Positions 12,601 to 23,544 of a stretch of 64,000 nt of DNA are shown here, piece by piece. This stretch comes from Prosapia bicincta. Its lineage: Eukaryota > Arthropoda > Insecta > Hemiptera > Cercopidae. The notes beneath the pieces were generated by a model, which did no database searches, was not told where the DNA came from, and worked only from the letters and a program-made list of their open reading frames with translations. The first letter of the stretch is position 1; every line of letters begins with the position of its first letter. The stretch is from the NCBI GenBank assembly GCA_036971475.1, contig JBAIZL010000006.1, positions 13,745,205-13,809,204 on the forward strand. Reading direction: 5' to 3'. The position numbers and the translations under genes were made by a program.

Positions 12601-13685
12601 GAATCTGTAAGCACAATTTTTTCGTCAATAAACGAAAAGTACGTGACCTTATTCATCGCCACATTTGTAATCATTTACTTATTTACTTTACCTATTTCAC
12701 GGCCATTGGATAGTATAAATTAACATCTTCAAGTATAAACAAGTGATTCGAATGAATGGTCTTGTTAAAAGTACAGGGAAAAAATGAAAATTTAAAATCT
12801 AATCAAAGATAAGTAATAACACAAAAACCCAATCAGACCAGGCTCTAGAAGGAGTAACAAGTGACCTTAAAATATTGTAGAATGAGGAATACAGTATTAT
12901 AATATTATGTGTAGTTTACACACCACAAAAATATATATTTCATAGCGTAGTATGACATTTTTGTTAAAGAGAACTTTTAACTAGAGGCGAAACTTTAAAA
13001 GTAAACAGTTAAATGACTGTGTTTTTAAAATTTATCAAATAAAGCATTAAAGTTCAAATTGTTATTTAATTTAAAGAAACAATAAAAAAAAACATGTATA
13101 TTATTTTCAATGTAAATTTAGACTAATATTAAAACACTAATCTACTTTTGGAAAGTATTACATTCTTACCAAATTTTAAAACACCGCATAACATATTATA
13201 TATTTATTAAAACTTTTACAAATCTAATTTCGTGCACAAGGGCAAAGTTTATTGTTTGAAACACTTTAGGGGTGAAAGCATAAATAACAGCTCTTGCCTG
13301 TAACTAATTGAAAGGAATGTAATAAGAATCTAACTTAATGGCTGACAGACATTGTTTCTCTCTGTGTGTGTTCACGAAATATTACTTTCATTAATAACGC
13401 TTTGTTTACTACGTTCCTCTTTCATAGCGGAGCTGTTTCTTACACCGTGTATTATCAGTATTTAATCACCTAAAATATAACCCTTGCTTGTACTCAGTAA
13501 ATACAATGTAATTAACATAGCTTTACATAATAATTAGTCAAACAACTAATTTATAATGTTTTTTATTTAATAAATTTAAACTATTACATTTTTATTTCAA
13601 GTAATTAAATTTTAAAAGTTTATGAAATCTCTATTTAATTTTACTTTTTATTGTCTTAACGCAGGAATAATGTTATTAAATAGGC
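12601..13685. other. AT-rich DNA, no feature seen
   Basis: No reading frame, repeat or element end that I can support. Confidence 0.5.
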
Positions 13686-13687
13686 TT

Positions 13688-14640
13688 AGTGTTTAAAACT
13701 CGTCTTAAGGTATTTCAGTAGCTTCTACTGTTTATTTCATAATAAAGATAAGTGTTAAAATATATTTATGAAACTCGTATTACGACGTTTCAGTAGCTTC
13801 TACTGTTTATTTCATAATAAAGATAAATGTTATAAAAGTATTCATGAAACTCGTATTATGACGTTTCAGTAGCTTCTACTGTTTATTTTGCTATAAAGAT
13901 AAGAGTTAAAACATATTCAAGAAACTCGTATTATGACAATTCAGTAGCGTCTGCTGTTTATTTCATAATAAAGATAAGTGTTAAAATGTATTTATGAAAC
14001 TCGGGTTATGACGTTTCAGTAGCTTCTACGGTTTATTTCATAATAAAGATAAGTGTTAAAATATATTCACGAAACTCGTATTATGACGTTTCAGTAGCTT
14101 TTACTGTTTATTTTATAATAACGATAGCTGGTATGATCTATTTATGAAACTCGTATTATGACGTTTCAGTAGCTTCTAATGTTTATTTCATAATAATGAT
14201 AGGTTTATGATGAATTCATGAAACTCATGTCTTGACATTTCAGTAGTTTTTACTATTCATTTCATATCAAATGTAAGTGTAATCATAAAACTCGCCTCAA
14301 GGTGAATCAGTATCTTCCTCTTTTTATTTTATTATAATGAACAGTGTAATAGTGTATTCTTGATACTCGTTTAGTAACATTTCAGTAGCATCCTGCTATC
14401 ATTTTATGATGAAAGTCTGTGTAATATTATATTCATGGAACTCTTATTACGTCGTTTCAGTAGCTTCCATTCTTCATTTCATAGTAACGATCAGAGTAAT
14501 AGGTATTCATAAAACTCGCAGTATGAAGGTAAAGTAGCTTCCTCTGTTTATTTCATAGTGAAAATCAGTGTAGAGATGTATTAAATGGAACTTGTGTTAT
14601 GAAGTTTCAGTAGCTTCAACTTTTTCCTCTACGGGTATTA
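13688..14640. repeat. 75-76-bp satellite, about 12 copies
   Basis: The unit contains AAACTCGTATTATGACGTTT, CAGTAGCTTCTACTG and TTTATTTCATAATAAAGATA. AAACTCGT recurs near 13771, 13847, 13922, 13997, 14072 and 14147, then with growing divergence to about 14600. The left half is well conserved. The right units decay gradually, consistent with homogenisation focused on the left. Confidence 0.93.
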
Positions 14641-16559
14641 AAAATATCACTATAATAGAAAGGTTTTTAATTTCGTTTAGTAGCTTTTCATTAATTTCCA
14701 CTTTATTTTCGTTGGAAATTCAGTGTTAGTGTACTGTAAAAATTTGTTTAGTAACTCTTGAGCATCTTAGAATTGTACTCTATAGTAAAGAAACAGTAGT
14801 TAACGGCAGTTTTAAAATGTACATGTTTGTGTAAATAAAGTTAATGCTCATTTCAGTTGTTATTACTGAATAAAATAATACTTTTTAAGAAGTGAAATAA
14901 CAATTACTTACTAAAACATGAGTTTCTTATATGTTTATTTTTCAAAATTGTGAAATTTGCATCCATATTTTAGTACTTTTTTCGAAGGTCAATTATTCGT
15001 CAATATAATTTCTGAAGGCTATTTCTAAACTTATTCGAATATAGTAATTTGGTAATTAGAAACTTTTAAATATAATTAACATGTTTCACATGAGTTTGTA
15101 TTATGATTGTATTGTATTAGTTTTGTTAAAAATTACGAGCCCTCAGACCGAGATAAAATCATATTGGTAATAATATACCTTAGATATATTTCTTAATTTA
15201 TTTTTTACTTTTAATAAAATGAAATCATACACTGCCCTGATTATATACCACCGTTCATGAAATTCATGATTTTACTACCTTTAATAAATTATTCATTAAT
15301 CTTGCAAAATAGAATAGGCCTATTCGTCTTCGACCTTCTAGAGTACATTTCTACATACTTGAATATAATAATATTTTAAACATTTCCCTAAACAGTATTA
15401 GCATTTATATTTTGTAGAGGTCACTCCGTTACGGTCAGATTTGGAAAATGTACACATCTTCTTAGACTGCTTTCCGCATTTACTATAAACTAAAAGTATA
15501 GACAAGTTCGGTTGACTCTTCTTCTGAACCAAAAGCAGTCCACAAATTCATAATGCTTAAGGACAAATAATAATAAATGAAATATCATTTTATTTCTGAA
15601 ATGATGAAAGACATAAACAGCAATAAACTAACAGAATAATTATTCTATTCCAAATATACTCGTCAATAAATATTACTTTTGGACCAAGCCTGACAATCGT
15701 TTCCTATCTGAAAGTTGGTGATGTTTTAAAAAAACAAAAGCCAACATTGTTTGCTGTAGAATAAAATGAATGATTCATGCTTACGTGGCAACGATAACAG
15801 GACAAAACATGCGGGAAAATGCATTATGGATGGTATTTCTAAGAGTATCACACATGAAAACAAGGTAATTACACTGACCTCCATAAATATTTAAACAAGG
15901 TATACTTATATAATTCTGTATCATTATTTTATTTAAAAAAATGTATCCTTACCCAAACAACAACCTACATTTAATTTCAATGTAATTGTGAATCAAACCG
16001 ATTATAACACGCTACTTTAAAATTATTTGTACAGTTTAAATAAAAGTTGCATACATCATTAAATTTGATTTAATTTTAATATAATAGTTGTTGACTGCTT
16101 GAAGTCTCATATACTCAAAAGGATTCATAAATGCAAAAAATTAAATAATGTAAAAATTGACTGTTTTAAAGTTTTAACTGATAAGAACATAATCCATTGT
16201 AGAAAATATTTACTAATAACTAAAGCTAATAAGTGAAAAAGACTTTTTTTATTCTCTTAGTATTAGATTATTACAAATTTAATCTTATATCTAAAGAAAT
16301 GGCCTTATTAAGTATATCAAAGGAGAATTTCTACAAAATGCTTTTTTTTATGTTATATCTGCTGGAAGAATAATAACTTCGTTTTGTTACATTAGAATTT
16401 AAATTTTAGTTTGTAAAAGATTTTATATTAATATTTATATTTTATATTTCAAAAGATTTTAAATGATTATATTATTAATGAACATGTTATTACAATAATT
16501 AACGAAAAGGTTTGAGAAGTATTACATAAATTAAAAACTGATCTAGTGTTTTAAATATT
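14641..16559. other. AT-rich DNA, no gene supported
   Basis: No supported gene. Nothing repeats at a visible period. Confidence 0.5.
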
Positions 16560-16981
16560 TGTATCCATTTATTATATTACAAGAAAACGATATTAAATAT
16601 AATTAATTATTTAGTATATTGAATATATATATATTAAATAATAATTATGGTGATATGTTCTCTTGTAATATAGTTAATATATTAAAGATATTTCAAAAAC
16701 AAGATTAATTTTAATGAACATATTTACTCTGAATAAATATATTCATTAAAGGTATTCTTGTTTTTGAAATATTTTTAATATATTAATTATATATATATAT
16801 ATATATATATATCGCAATATGTATTCTTGTGTATTAATAAAGAAAATACAAGAATTATAATTGAATTTACAATTCAAAGCTTTTCAGGAATATTCCTGAT
16901 GATGTTGGTACTGTTAGCTAACGAAAAGCTTTGAATTGTAAATTCAATTATAATTCTTGTATTTGTATTTTGACTTATGTT

Positions 16982-16985
<4 letters not shown>
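16560..16985. mobile_element. Penelope-like family A 3' ends, inverted
   Basis: The block GGTGATATGTTCTCTTGTAA (16651) with TTTCAAAAACAAGA is the family A 3' terminus. Immediately after, ATTCTTGTTTTTGAAATA runs in the opposite orientation, so two 3' ends sit head to head. A hammerhead core follows at 16896-16926. It is enclosed by inverted arms (about 16862-16884 and 16923-16948) that both contain the AAAGCTTT core. A short (TA)n lies at 16788-16812. No coding part is left. Confidence 0.65.
16862..16950 (+). ncRNA. Hammerhead-like motif of PLE-A, copy 1
   Basis: CTGATGA at 16896-16902 and GAAA at 16923-16926. Stem II pairs GUUGG with CUAAC (one G-U). GAAT/ATTC next to the core can form stem I. 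The stem III strand AAGCTT is palindromic without a loop. Here an upstream inverted arm could also supply the stem III partner in cis. Confidence 0.5.

Positions 16986-17045
<60 letters not shown>
16985..17045. repeat. (TA)n microsatellite, left of Tigger
   Basis: A long pure TA run ending exactly at the Tigger terminal repeat. Its continuation is on the other side of the element at 22349-22401, so one TA tract was split by the insertion. Confidence 0.95.
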
Positions 17046-17049
<4 letters not shown>

Positions 17050-17706
17050 AACTCCCGATTATCCGTGGAATAGGGTGGCCCGGCAACGCCGGATAACGAA
17101 TTCCCAGGATAATCCGCTATGAACAAAAGAATACGCAAAACTATCGATAATCGATTATTATACCATGAGTTACACAAATAATGACCCCGGTTAATGCAAT
17201 TCACAAATTTACTTCAGAGGACAAAATAAATACAAAAAATAATTTAAAATGTCGATGTATTTGACGGATTATATCATGTACATTTATATGTCTAACTATT
17301 TACAATACGTACATAAGTATTACGTAAGTATATACGTACAAAAGTAAGTATGTATGTACATATGTAATTTCCTTTATACGTAATATTTTCACTTTTTAAC
17401 AAAAAAATCTGTCACTTTCGTCTATTTTTTTGTGAACATTGATTTAACTTTAATGTGCGATCTACGTTTCTTGAGAACCATTTTGTCGCACAGTGTCTAA
17501 TTGTATCACGTGTCACAAAGCCATAAAGATCGATAATGTTTTTTACAGACATGGATAATGTATATGTCACGTCCTAGACTATTTATAGATGAGATTAGCT
17601 GACATTTGCTTACAATCTTATGACACTCATTAGGTTTTCGGGCGCCCAAGCATTTTGTCATTGTCGCTTATATACAGTAGTCTGCAAGCCCCTTTTATTT
17701 CGCTGG

Positions 17707-17719
17707 CCCGCGTGGGGAT
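17707..17719. repeat. Target-site duplication of LINE copy 1 (3' side)
   Basis: The 13-bp sequence CCCGCGTGGGGAT is found identically at 22114-22126. The pair brackets the LINE and proves insertion into the Tigger element. Confidence 0.95.
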
Positions 17720-17811
17720 TTTTTTTTTTTTTTTTTATATATAACTTGGGAGCGGGTTTGAATTGCCCGAAGCACTGCTACCTTAAGGTATATTGTACTT
17801 ACCTCCCTGAT

Positions 17812-19515
17812 CTAGTCAAATAACCCCTCCCCTCTTACCAGGTTTAGGAGTTTCCTGACTAGAGTTTTACCTTCAGCATCCACCAAAGCCGTTCCATCAC
17901 CAAAGAGGTTGAAGCGCCTCTCAGCAAGTACTCCACATCTGTAAATAATGTGTGTGGCAGTCTCCTGTTCCTGCCCGCACAATCTGCACACTGGTTCATC
18001 CTTGTAGATACCCATTTTATGCAAATGTTTCCTTAGTCCACAGTGTCCCGTGAGTAGTCCTGTGGCTATCCTTAATTCCTGCCTAGACAGATAGATGAGA
18101 CTCTTCTGCAGCCCCAAGGAAGGTCTCCTAAGGGTTAGCTTACTGTGCCTCATCCCTTCGGCCCTGATCCAGTGCTCACAGTGTCTTTCAGCCATCCACC
18201 TTCGCACTGTCATCCTGACCATGGATTTGGAAATACCCACCGCAGGTTCCGGTCCAATCAGGGGAGTCGAGGACCCCTCCCTGGCCAGCGCATCTGCGGC
18301 TTCATTTCCAAGTATTCCCCTATGCCCTGGCACCCAACCAATCTTGACTTGATTGTGCCTTGCCAGAGCTTGTAGGTTAATTAGGCACTCCCTGACTATG
18401 GCTGAGGTGACCACGTGTCCGTTTAGTGCCTTAATTGCTGCCTGACTGTCGGAGAAAATAGCAATCCGGGCCCCGTGTGTTTCCCTTCTCGCTATCTCTC
18501 CCAGACAGGCATTTATAGCATATACTTCGGCCTGAAAGACAGAGGTATGCCTCCCCAAGGAAAAAACTAGTTCTACCCTTGGGTTTTTACAGTACACCCC
18601 CGCTCCAGTGCCGAAGTCCATCTTGGAGCCATCTGTGTACCAGATCTGAGCTCCCGATGTTAATGTCCCTGACCATTCCATCACAGTTTGGTGGACCTGG
18701 TCAGGTGCAAACATTCGAGTAATGTGGTCGCTGCCCATTTCCAAGACGGGTTCTTTGACCACGCACTCGATACTCATATGTCCCGAGACATCTGGGAGGT
18801 TAGCCCAGTTGCTCGAGTTGCGCAATCTCCATGCCGCTAGCCTCGCCTCTCCCCTAAGGACAAGCTCAAGGGGAGGGAGGTTAAGCATTACTTCCATTGC
18901 TGCACCTGGTGTAGTTGACATCGCTCCCAGTGTGCACAGACAGGCCAATCTCTGGATAGAGCTCAGTTTAGCTCTTGTCTGTGCCTGGTTGGCCTTTGTC
19001 CACCACACCAGAGCTCCATAGGTAATCATAGGTCTTATCACCCTCAGATACATCCAGTGCATCATTGATGGCTTCAGTCCCCATTTCTTACCCACCATTC
19101 TTCTCACAGTCATCAGTGCCCTTTTAGCCCTGTTAACTGTCCTCTCAAGATGTGGATTCCAGGTGAGTTTCCTGTCCAGAGTAACTCCCAGGTACTTCAC
19201 CTCCCCCACAAACTCAAGGTATTCACCAAACAAGCGGGGCATCCTGGTCGTCAGATCTTTTCGCTGTCTGGTGAAGTTAATGAGAGCAGTCTTTTTTGGA
19301 TTTACCCTAAGGTTCTCCTTTTTACACCACTCTTCAATCAGTCGTAGAGGATTTCTGATTACCTCAAGGACTGTATCAGGGAATCTGCCCAGGATCAGGA
19401 CAACTATGTCGTCCGCATATCCTAGACAGAAGTACCCCTGTTCATTCAGGAGTTCAATAAGGTTGTCAACCACTAGGCACCACAACAGAGGAGAGAGAAC
19501 CCCCCCCCTGTGCAC
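17812..19515 (-). CDS. LINE copy 1 ORF2, 3' part: RT palm end, RNase H, Cys/His motif
   Basis: A 567-codon frame. Near residues 1-10 GGVLSPLLW and at about 33-36 YADD are the RT motifs that follow the frame break. A thumb and connection region follows. RNase H begins near residue 293 with YTDGS (first Asp), then FQAEVYAI (Glu), FSDSQAAIKAL (second Asp), VPGHRGI (His) and GNEAADALA (third Asp), so every catalytic position is present. A CRLCGQ...H....C cluster near the C-terminus is the usual LINE nucleic-acid-binding motif. The listed start is an artefact of the frame: translation really comes from the upstream part at 19466-21427. The stop is at 17812-17814. Confidence 0.9.
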   Translation of the reverse strand: MHRGGVLSPLLWCLVVDNLIELLNEQGYFCLGYADDIVVLILGRFPDTVLEVIRNPLRLIEEWCKKENLRVNPKKTALINFTRQRKDLTTRMPRLFGEYLEFVGEVKYLGVTLDRKLTWNPHLERTVNRAKRALMTVRRMVGKKWGLKPSMMHWMYLRVIRPMITYGALVWWTKANQAQTRAKLSSIQRLACLCTLGAMSTTPGAAMEVMLNLPPLELVLRGEARLAAWRLRNSSNWANLPDVSGHMSIECVVKEPVLEMGSDHITRMFAPDQVHQTVMEWSGTLTSGAQIWYTDGSKMDFGTGAGVYCKNPRVELVFSLGRHTSVFQAEVYAINACLGEIARRETHGARIAIFSDSQAAIKALNGHVVTSAIVRECLINLQALARHNQVKIGWVPGHRGILGNEAADALAREGSSTPLIGPEPAVGISKSMVRMTVRRWMAERHCEHWIRAEGMRHSKLTLRRPSLGLQKSLIYLSRQELRIATGLLTGHCGLRKHLHKMGIYKDEPVCRLCGQEQETATHIIYRCGVLAERRFNLFGDGTALVDAEGKTLVRKLLNLVRGEGLFD

Positions 19516-21427
19516 AGCCCAGACTTGTCTCCGCCCTTCTGACCTCCCCTGCCACCTCTACAGAAATGCTTCTGTTTGTTAACATGGAACTTATCCAACC
19601 ACACGTGGTCGCATCCACTCCATGACGTCTTGCACCATTTACCATCGTCTCCACTGAGGGGTTATTGAAAGCCCCTTCAATGTCGAGGAAGGCACCTATG
19701 GCACAACCTTTCTTAGCGATCATTTGCTCAATCCTACCAACCACTTGATGGAGAGCTCCCTCGCAAGATTTCCCCGGTTGGTAGGCATACTGGTTCCAAT
19801 GCAGTGGTTTGATAGCCAAAGCACCCCCCCTAATATGCCTATCAACCAGTTTTTCAAGTCCCTTGAGAACAAAGGACATGAGTGTGATAGGTCTGTATCC
19901 TTTCCCTTCCGATTGGTTACCGGTGGGCTTAGGTATAAAGACCACCTTACTAGATTTCCAGGCTGCCGGCACATGCCCTAGAGCAATGCTTAGCCTGTAT
20001 AATTTAGTAAGTACCAGCACCAGCATATCCATTCCCTGCTGCAGCAGCACAGGATAGATCCCATCTGGACCTGGAGATTTGTAGGGTTTAAAAGTGCCAA
20101 TAGCCCATCTTACCCTTTGTGGAGTTACTATCCTCCTTGCCACTTCCCAGTCCTCCCTCTTACCACGTCTTGTGGAGAGTTTGGTAACCGGTTCAGTGTC
20201 TGCTCCCCCAAGTTTCCTCAGGGTACTGGAAGGGAAATGTGTCCTGATTAATTCTTCCACAGTTTCCCCTGCCGTTTTTGTTATATTTCCCAGTGGAGTT
20301 CTTAGCATCCCCACCGGGTTCACTGGGTCCTTAGAGAGCACTTTATACAGTCGTGCCCCTTCCCGAGTTTTGTCAATCTCATGACAAAACTCCTTCCAGG
20401 ACTTCCTGCGCGCTTCTCTAATTGCCCTGTTGTATTCGGTTAGTGTTTTCCTATACAGGTCCCACTCCCCGTTCTTTTTTGCTCTATTAAAGACTCTCCT
20501 GGTGGTCTTCCGAAGTTTGGCTAGCTTCTTGTTCCACCATGACGGATCCCCTACTTTCCTCCCCTCACTGAGAGGGCAGTTATCGGTAAAGGATTCTATT
20601 ATAGCCTCGCCAACCAATGTGGCAGAGTCTTCTAGCTCTCTCCTCCCACCATACTCCAATCCAGCCTCCTCAATCCGAACACCCAGGTCCCTCCTGTAGG
20701 AGTCCCAGTCTGTTCTTCTTGGATCCCTGGTTGGACGAAGCATGGCTGGATTTAGAGAGATATCATACCTAATATGTCTGTGATCAGAAGAAGATGGTTC
20801 ATCCGACACATGCCAATTTAGTACATACCTAGCCATCTGGTTCGATGCCACCGTAATGTCCAGGACCTCCTGTCTGGCCCTAGTGACAAACGTCGGCTCT
20901 TCCCCCTGATTTAGGACTAGTAGATTCTTAGAGCTAAGATAAGCTAAAAGTTCCTCACCTCTAGTGTTTGTACCTGTACTACCCCACGAAGTGTGATGGG
21001 AGTTAGCATCCATACCCACCAGCAGCTCCTCATCCACAGCCTCGCAGTGCTCGACCAGGCTCCTCAGCTCTTGTGTTGGCAGAGCCCCCGCGCAGTCAAA
21101 GGGGAGATATGCCGTGGCCAGGTTCAGCCTCTTCATCCCCCCCTCCGCCCGCAGCTCCACCGTCACTGCTAACAAATCCCTGCAACAGAAGTTCGTTAGT
21201 ACAAAAGCACACAACCCCCTCCTAACCAGGATACACGTCCTGGGAACACCGGAGTCCTTATCATACAACAACTTACCTCCAGATGTCGCCAGCCCGCATA
21301 TTTTTCCTCCAGAAATCCATGATTCCTGGATGAGCACCAAGTCCACCTCTCCCCTGTCCAGCATCCTACACGCGACAGCACTCGCCGCCCTGCTATGCTG
21401 TAGGTTCACTTGGAGGATCTTGATCAT
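19466..21427 (-). CDS. LINE copy 1 ORF2, 5' part: APE endonuclease and RT
   Basis: A 653-codon frame starting MIKILQVNLQHSRAAS, the typical start of an apurinic-type endonuclease domain. LIQESW (metal-binding Glu), GMDANSHHTSWG and SSSDHRHI (catalytic His) give a complete APE domain over about 1-230. RT motifs follow: KSPGPDGIYPVLL, KPTGNQ, GYRPITLMSF and AFLDIEGAFNN (first catalytic Asp). The frame ends in CAQGGG. A run of nine Gs (C-run 19500-19508) here should be eight to read on into GGVLSPLLW. The protein nicks target DNA and primes cDNA synthesis. One indel in a homopolymer is the only visible ORF2 defect. Confidence 0.92.
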   Translation of the reverse strand: MIKILQVNLQHSRAASAVACRMLDRGEVDLVLIQESWISGGKICGLATSGGKLLYDKDSGVPRTCILVRRGLCAFVLTNFCCRDLLAVTVELRAEGGMKRLNLATAYLPFDCAGALPTQELRSLVEHCEAVDEELLVGMDANSHHTSWGSTGTNTRGEELLAYLSSKNLLVLNQGEEPTFVTRARQEVLDITVASNQMARYVLNWHVSDEPSSSDHRHIRYDISLNPAMLRPTRDPRRTDWDSYRRDLGVRIEEAGLEYGGRRELEDSATLVGEAIIESFTDNCPLSEGRKVGDPSWWNKKLAKLRKTTRRVFNRAKKNGEWDLYRKTLTEYNRAIREARRKSWKEFCHEIDKTREGARLYKVLSKDPVNPVGMLRTPLGNITKTAGETVEELIRTHFPSSTLRKLGGADTEPVTKLSTRRGKREDWEVARRIVTPQRVRWAIGTFKPYKSPGPDGIYPVLLQQGMDMLVLVLTKLYRLSIALGHVPAAWKSSKVVFIPKPTGNQSEGKGYRPITLMSFVLKGLEKLVDRHIRGGALAIKPLHWNQYAYQPGKSCEGALHQVVGRIEQMIAKKGCAIGAFLDIEGAFNNPSVETMVNGARRHGVDATTCGWISSMLTNRSISVEVAGEVRRAETSLGCAQGGGSLSSVVVPSG

Positions 21428-21435
21428 TGTTCTGC

Positions 21436-21798
21436 TTAATTTGCAGTCGCCTGGGTCCGCAGAGCAGCCCCAGGACTAGACATTGAGCTCAACTCTACAG
21501 CCACTTCACCGGTTTCTGCAGTCGGCAGCTTGACAGCCGCCCCCGCACCCCCAGTGATGGTTGCCGTTGACACATCTGCTACAGACTCACGGTTTGCCGT
21601 CTCATTGGCTCCCACTGTCTGTGCAGTCTCGAAATTAATTCTTATACTTACTTGGTCCATTAAAGTCCCACGAGTATGGGGGAAATAACGGTCGACCAGA
21701 GCAGAGCCCCCACTGCCCTGGCAAGACAACATACAATGAGGTTTTGTCTGGTTCCTCAAGGGGATCGTTTGGGACTGCATTTTATACCCTGCAGCCAT
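21436..21798 (-). pseudogene. LINE copy 1 ORF1, internally deleted
   Basis: A 120-codon remnant starting MAAGYKMQSQTIPLR, matching the start of ORF1 in copy 2 (39411). It follows copy 2 through ESVADVSTAT and PTAET, then jumps from VELS directly to SPGAA, which in copy 2 lies at the very end of ORF1. About 280 residues are missing, including the conserved domain (WKVIVRKKEDAG, LRSNNLRVNVG) expected to bind RNA. ORF2 starts nine bases downstream of the ORF1 stop. The join is clean, so it may have happened before or during retrotransposition. Confidence 0.75.
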
Positions 21799-22344
21799 TC
21801 ATCCTTCGGCACGATGCCTTCCACCTTGGATTGGGTATTCAGTCACTGACCTTGAAGCACACCCCAAGTTCAGGACATTATTAACTGCTCAGATGAACAG
21901 CCTGCTTTACTCTCTTTTTTACAACTGTGTCGTTTGGGCAGTTTCCCGCCCCTACTTCACTGTCGCATTGCCCTTGGTTCACCCGGGAGGTGAGAGTAGC
22001 ATTGTGAGGACTTAATTCCCAACTACCCCAGTCTCCCCGGTCAGAGCACTCGGTTATTTCTACCAAGCCCAACCGGTTGACTGACGAGGAGGGATAATTC
22101 CTCACCTTTGAACCCCGCGTGGGGATGCTTCCGTTTCAATGTAAAAATTAGTACGTACATATTTACATATCTATTCCATTCATCTTAACTTCTATTAAGC
22201 CTTAAATGTATTTACGTCGTAATTCACCGTTTGAAAATATAAACACATGAAACTGATTGGAACAAAAATTGGATATTTGTAAAACAATGGCAGACCCCGG
22301 ATAATCCGCAAACCGGTTAATCCGCCCACGGATAATCGGGAGTT

Positions 22345-22346
<2 letters not shown>

Positions 22347-22401
<55 letters not shown>
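22347..22401. repeat. (TA)n microsatellite, right of Tigger
   Basis: Continuation of the TA tract interrupted by the Tigger element. Confidence 0.95.
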
Positions 22402-22404
<3 letters not shown>

Positions 22405-22530
22405 CGTTTTCTTGTTTAATAATTTAAAACAACATAGGATATTCAAATACAAGAATATTTATTAATTTATATCCAAAGCTTTTCGTTGGCAAAACAGTAC
22501 CAACATCATCAGGAATGAAAATTACAATAA
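22402..22530 (-). mobile_element. Penelope-like family A 3' end with hammerhead core
   Basis: Before the Tigger insertion this lay next to the PLE-A block at 16560-16985. On the minus strand CTGATGA is at 22506-22512 and GAAA at 22481-22484. Stem II is a perfect GUUGG/CCAAC, followed by the palindromic AAGCTT and a GGAT strand that can pair with ATTC upstream of the core. No coding sequence is present. Confidence 0.6.
22481..22518 (-). ncRNA. Hammerhead-like motif of PLE-A, copy 2
   Basis: The cleanest family A core: CUGAUGA, one extra U, stem II GUUGG-(10 nt)-CCAAC, then GAAA and AAGCUU. Compared with copy 1 a G-U pair in stem II is replaced by G-C, a compensatory change that preserves the helix. 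Confidence 0.55.
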
Positions 22531-22555
22531 TGTCAATACATACATGTATATATAA

Positions 22556-22992
<437 letters not shown>

Positions 22993-23120
22993 TGAAGCCT
23001 TTCGCCGATTGTCAATATCAGCAATATCAAAATTTTGCAAGTATGAGTCCAGATGTAGTCATAGGTGCTTAAAACGACTTGATATTGCTGATATTTCCAA
23101 TCATCGAAAAGCTTCAATGT
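22993..23120. repeat. Inverted repeat, decayed PLE-A 3' ends
   Basis: Arms of about 45 bp (near 22993-23036 and 23076-23118) share ATTGAAGC, TTTCG, GATTG and ATATCAGCAATATCA in opposite orientation, with a 40-bp spacer. Read on the minus strand the left arm gives ATCGGCGAAAGGCTTC, close to the stem II/GAAA/AAGCTT block of PLE-A, but the CTGANGA half is lost. Confidence 0.55.
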
Positions 23121-23170
23121 ATAAAAAAAAAAAATGCTTTCCTCTTGTTTATGAGAGTGTTATTTACTAT

Positions 23171-23204
23171 ATATATATATAGTAAAGATATAGTATATAT
23201 AGTA

Positions 23205-23260
<56 letters not shown>
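23171..23260. repeat. (TA)n microsatellite, interrupted
   Basis: Two TA tracts separated by AGTAAGATATAG-type spacers. Confidence 0.9.
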
Positions 23261-23264
<4 letters not shown>

Positions 23265-23544
23265 TTCGAATTTGGTTTTAGGCTGCCTGTAACTCTACTT
23301 TCATTCGTAGTAATCTTATAGAGATTCAACATTATTTAAATGTTTTCAAATTTACCGCATTTAATCTATAAAGTTAAGATAATTTTAAGAAATCAATAAT
23401 GTGCGTTGTTCTTAAACACAATGGTAGGCGTGGCTATTTCTCATTTCTCATATTTACGGTTTTGAATTAGGATTAATTTTTAATCTCCAGCATTTACATG
23501 TAATTAAGTAATTATATTACTAGATGTTTTAATAATGTACAGAG

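Larger units (their letters stand above)
17720..22113 (-). mobile_element. I/LOA-like LINE, copy 1 (young, 5'-truncated, ORF1 deleted)
   Basis: A 4.39-kb non-LTR retrotransposon on the minus strand with a poly-A tail (the T-run at 17719-17736) and perfect 13-bp duplications. The 5' end corresponds to a point about 130 bp inside copy 2 (38962-44306). ORF1 is shortened by an internal deletion of about 0.84 kb relative to copy 2. ORF2 has endonuclease, RT and RNase H in two long overlapping frames separated by a one-base shift in a G-run. Intact duplications and long frames mean the insertion is recent. Clade assignment to the I/LOA group rests on the C-terminal RNase H. Confidence 0.93.
17046..22348. 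mobile_element. Non-autonomous pogo/Tigger element carrying a nested LINE
   Basis: Perfect 23-bp terminal inverted repeats at 17046-17068 and 22326-22348 begin AGTAAACTCCCGATTATCCG. Subterminal GGATAATCC-like motifs recur inside both ends (for example near 17103 and 22299). Sequence and motif style match pogo/Tigger members of the Tc1/mariner superfamily, which insert at TA, and both sides are TA repeats. Removing the LINE (17720-22113) and one copy of its duplication leaves about 0.9 kb with no transposase frame, so the element depended on a transposase in trans. Confidence 0.88.
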
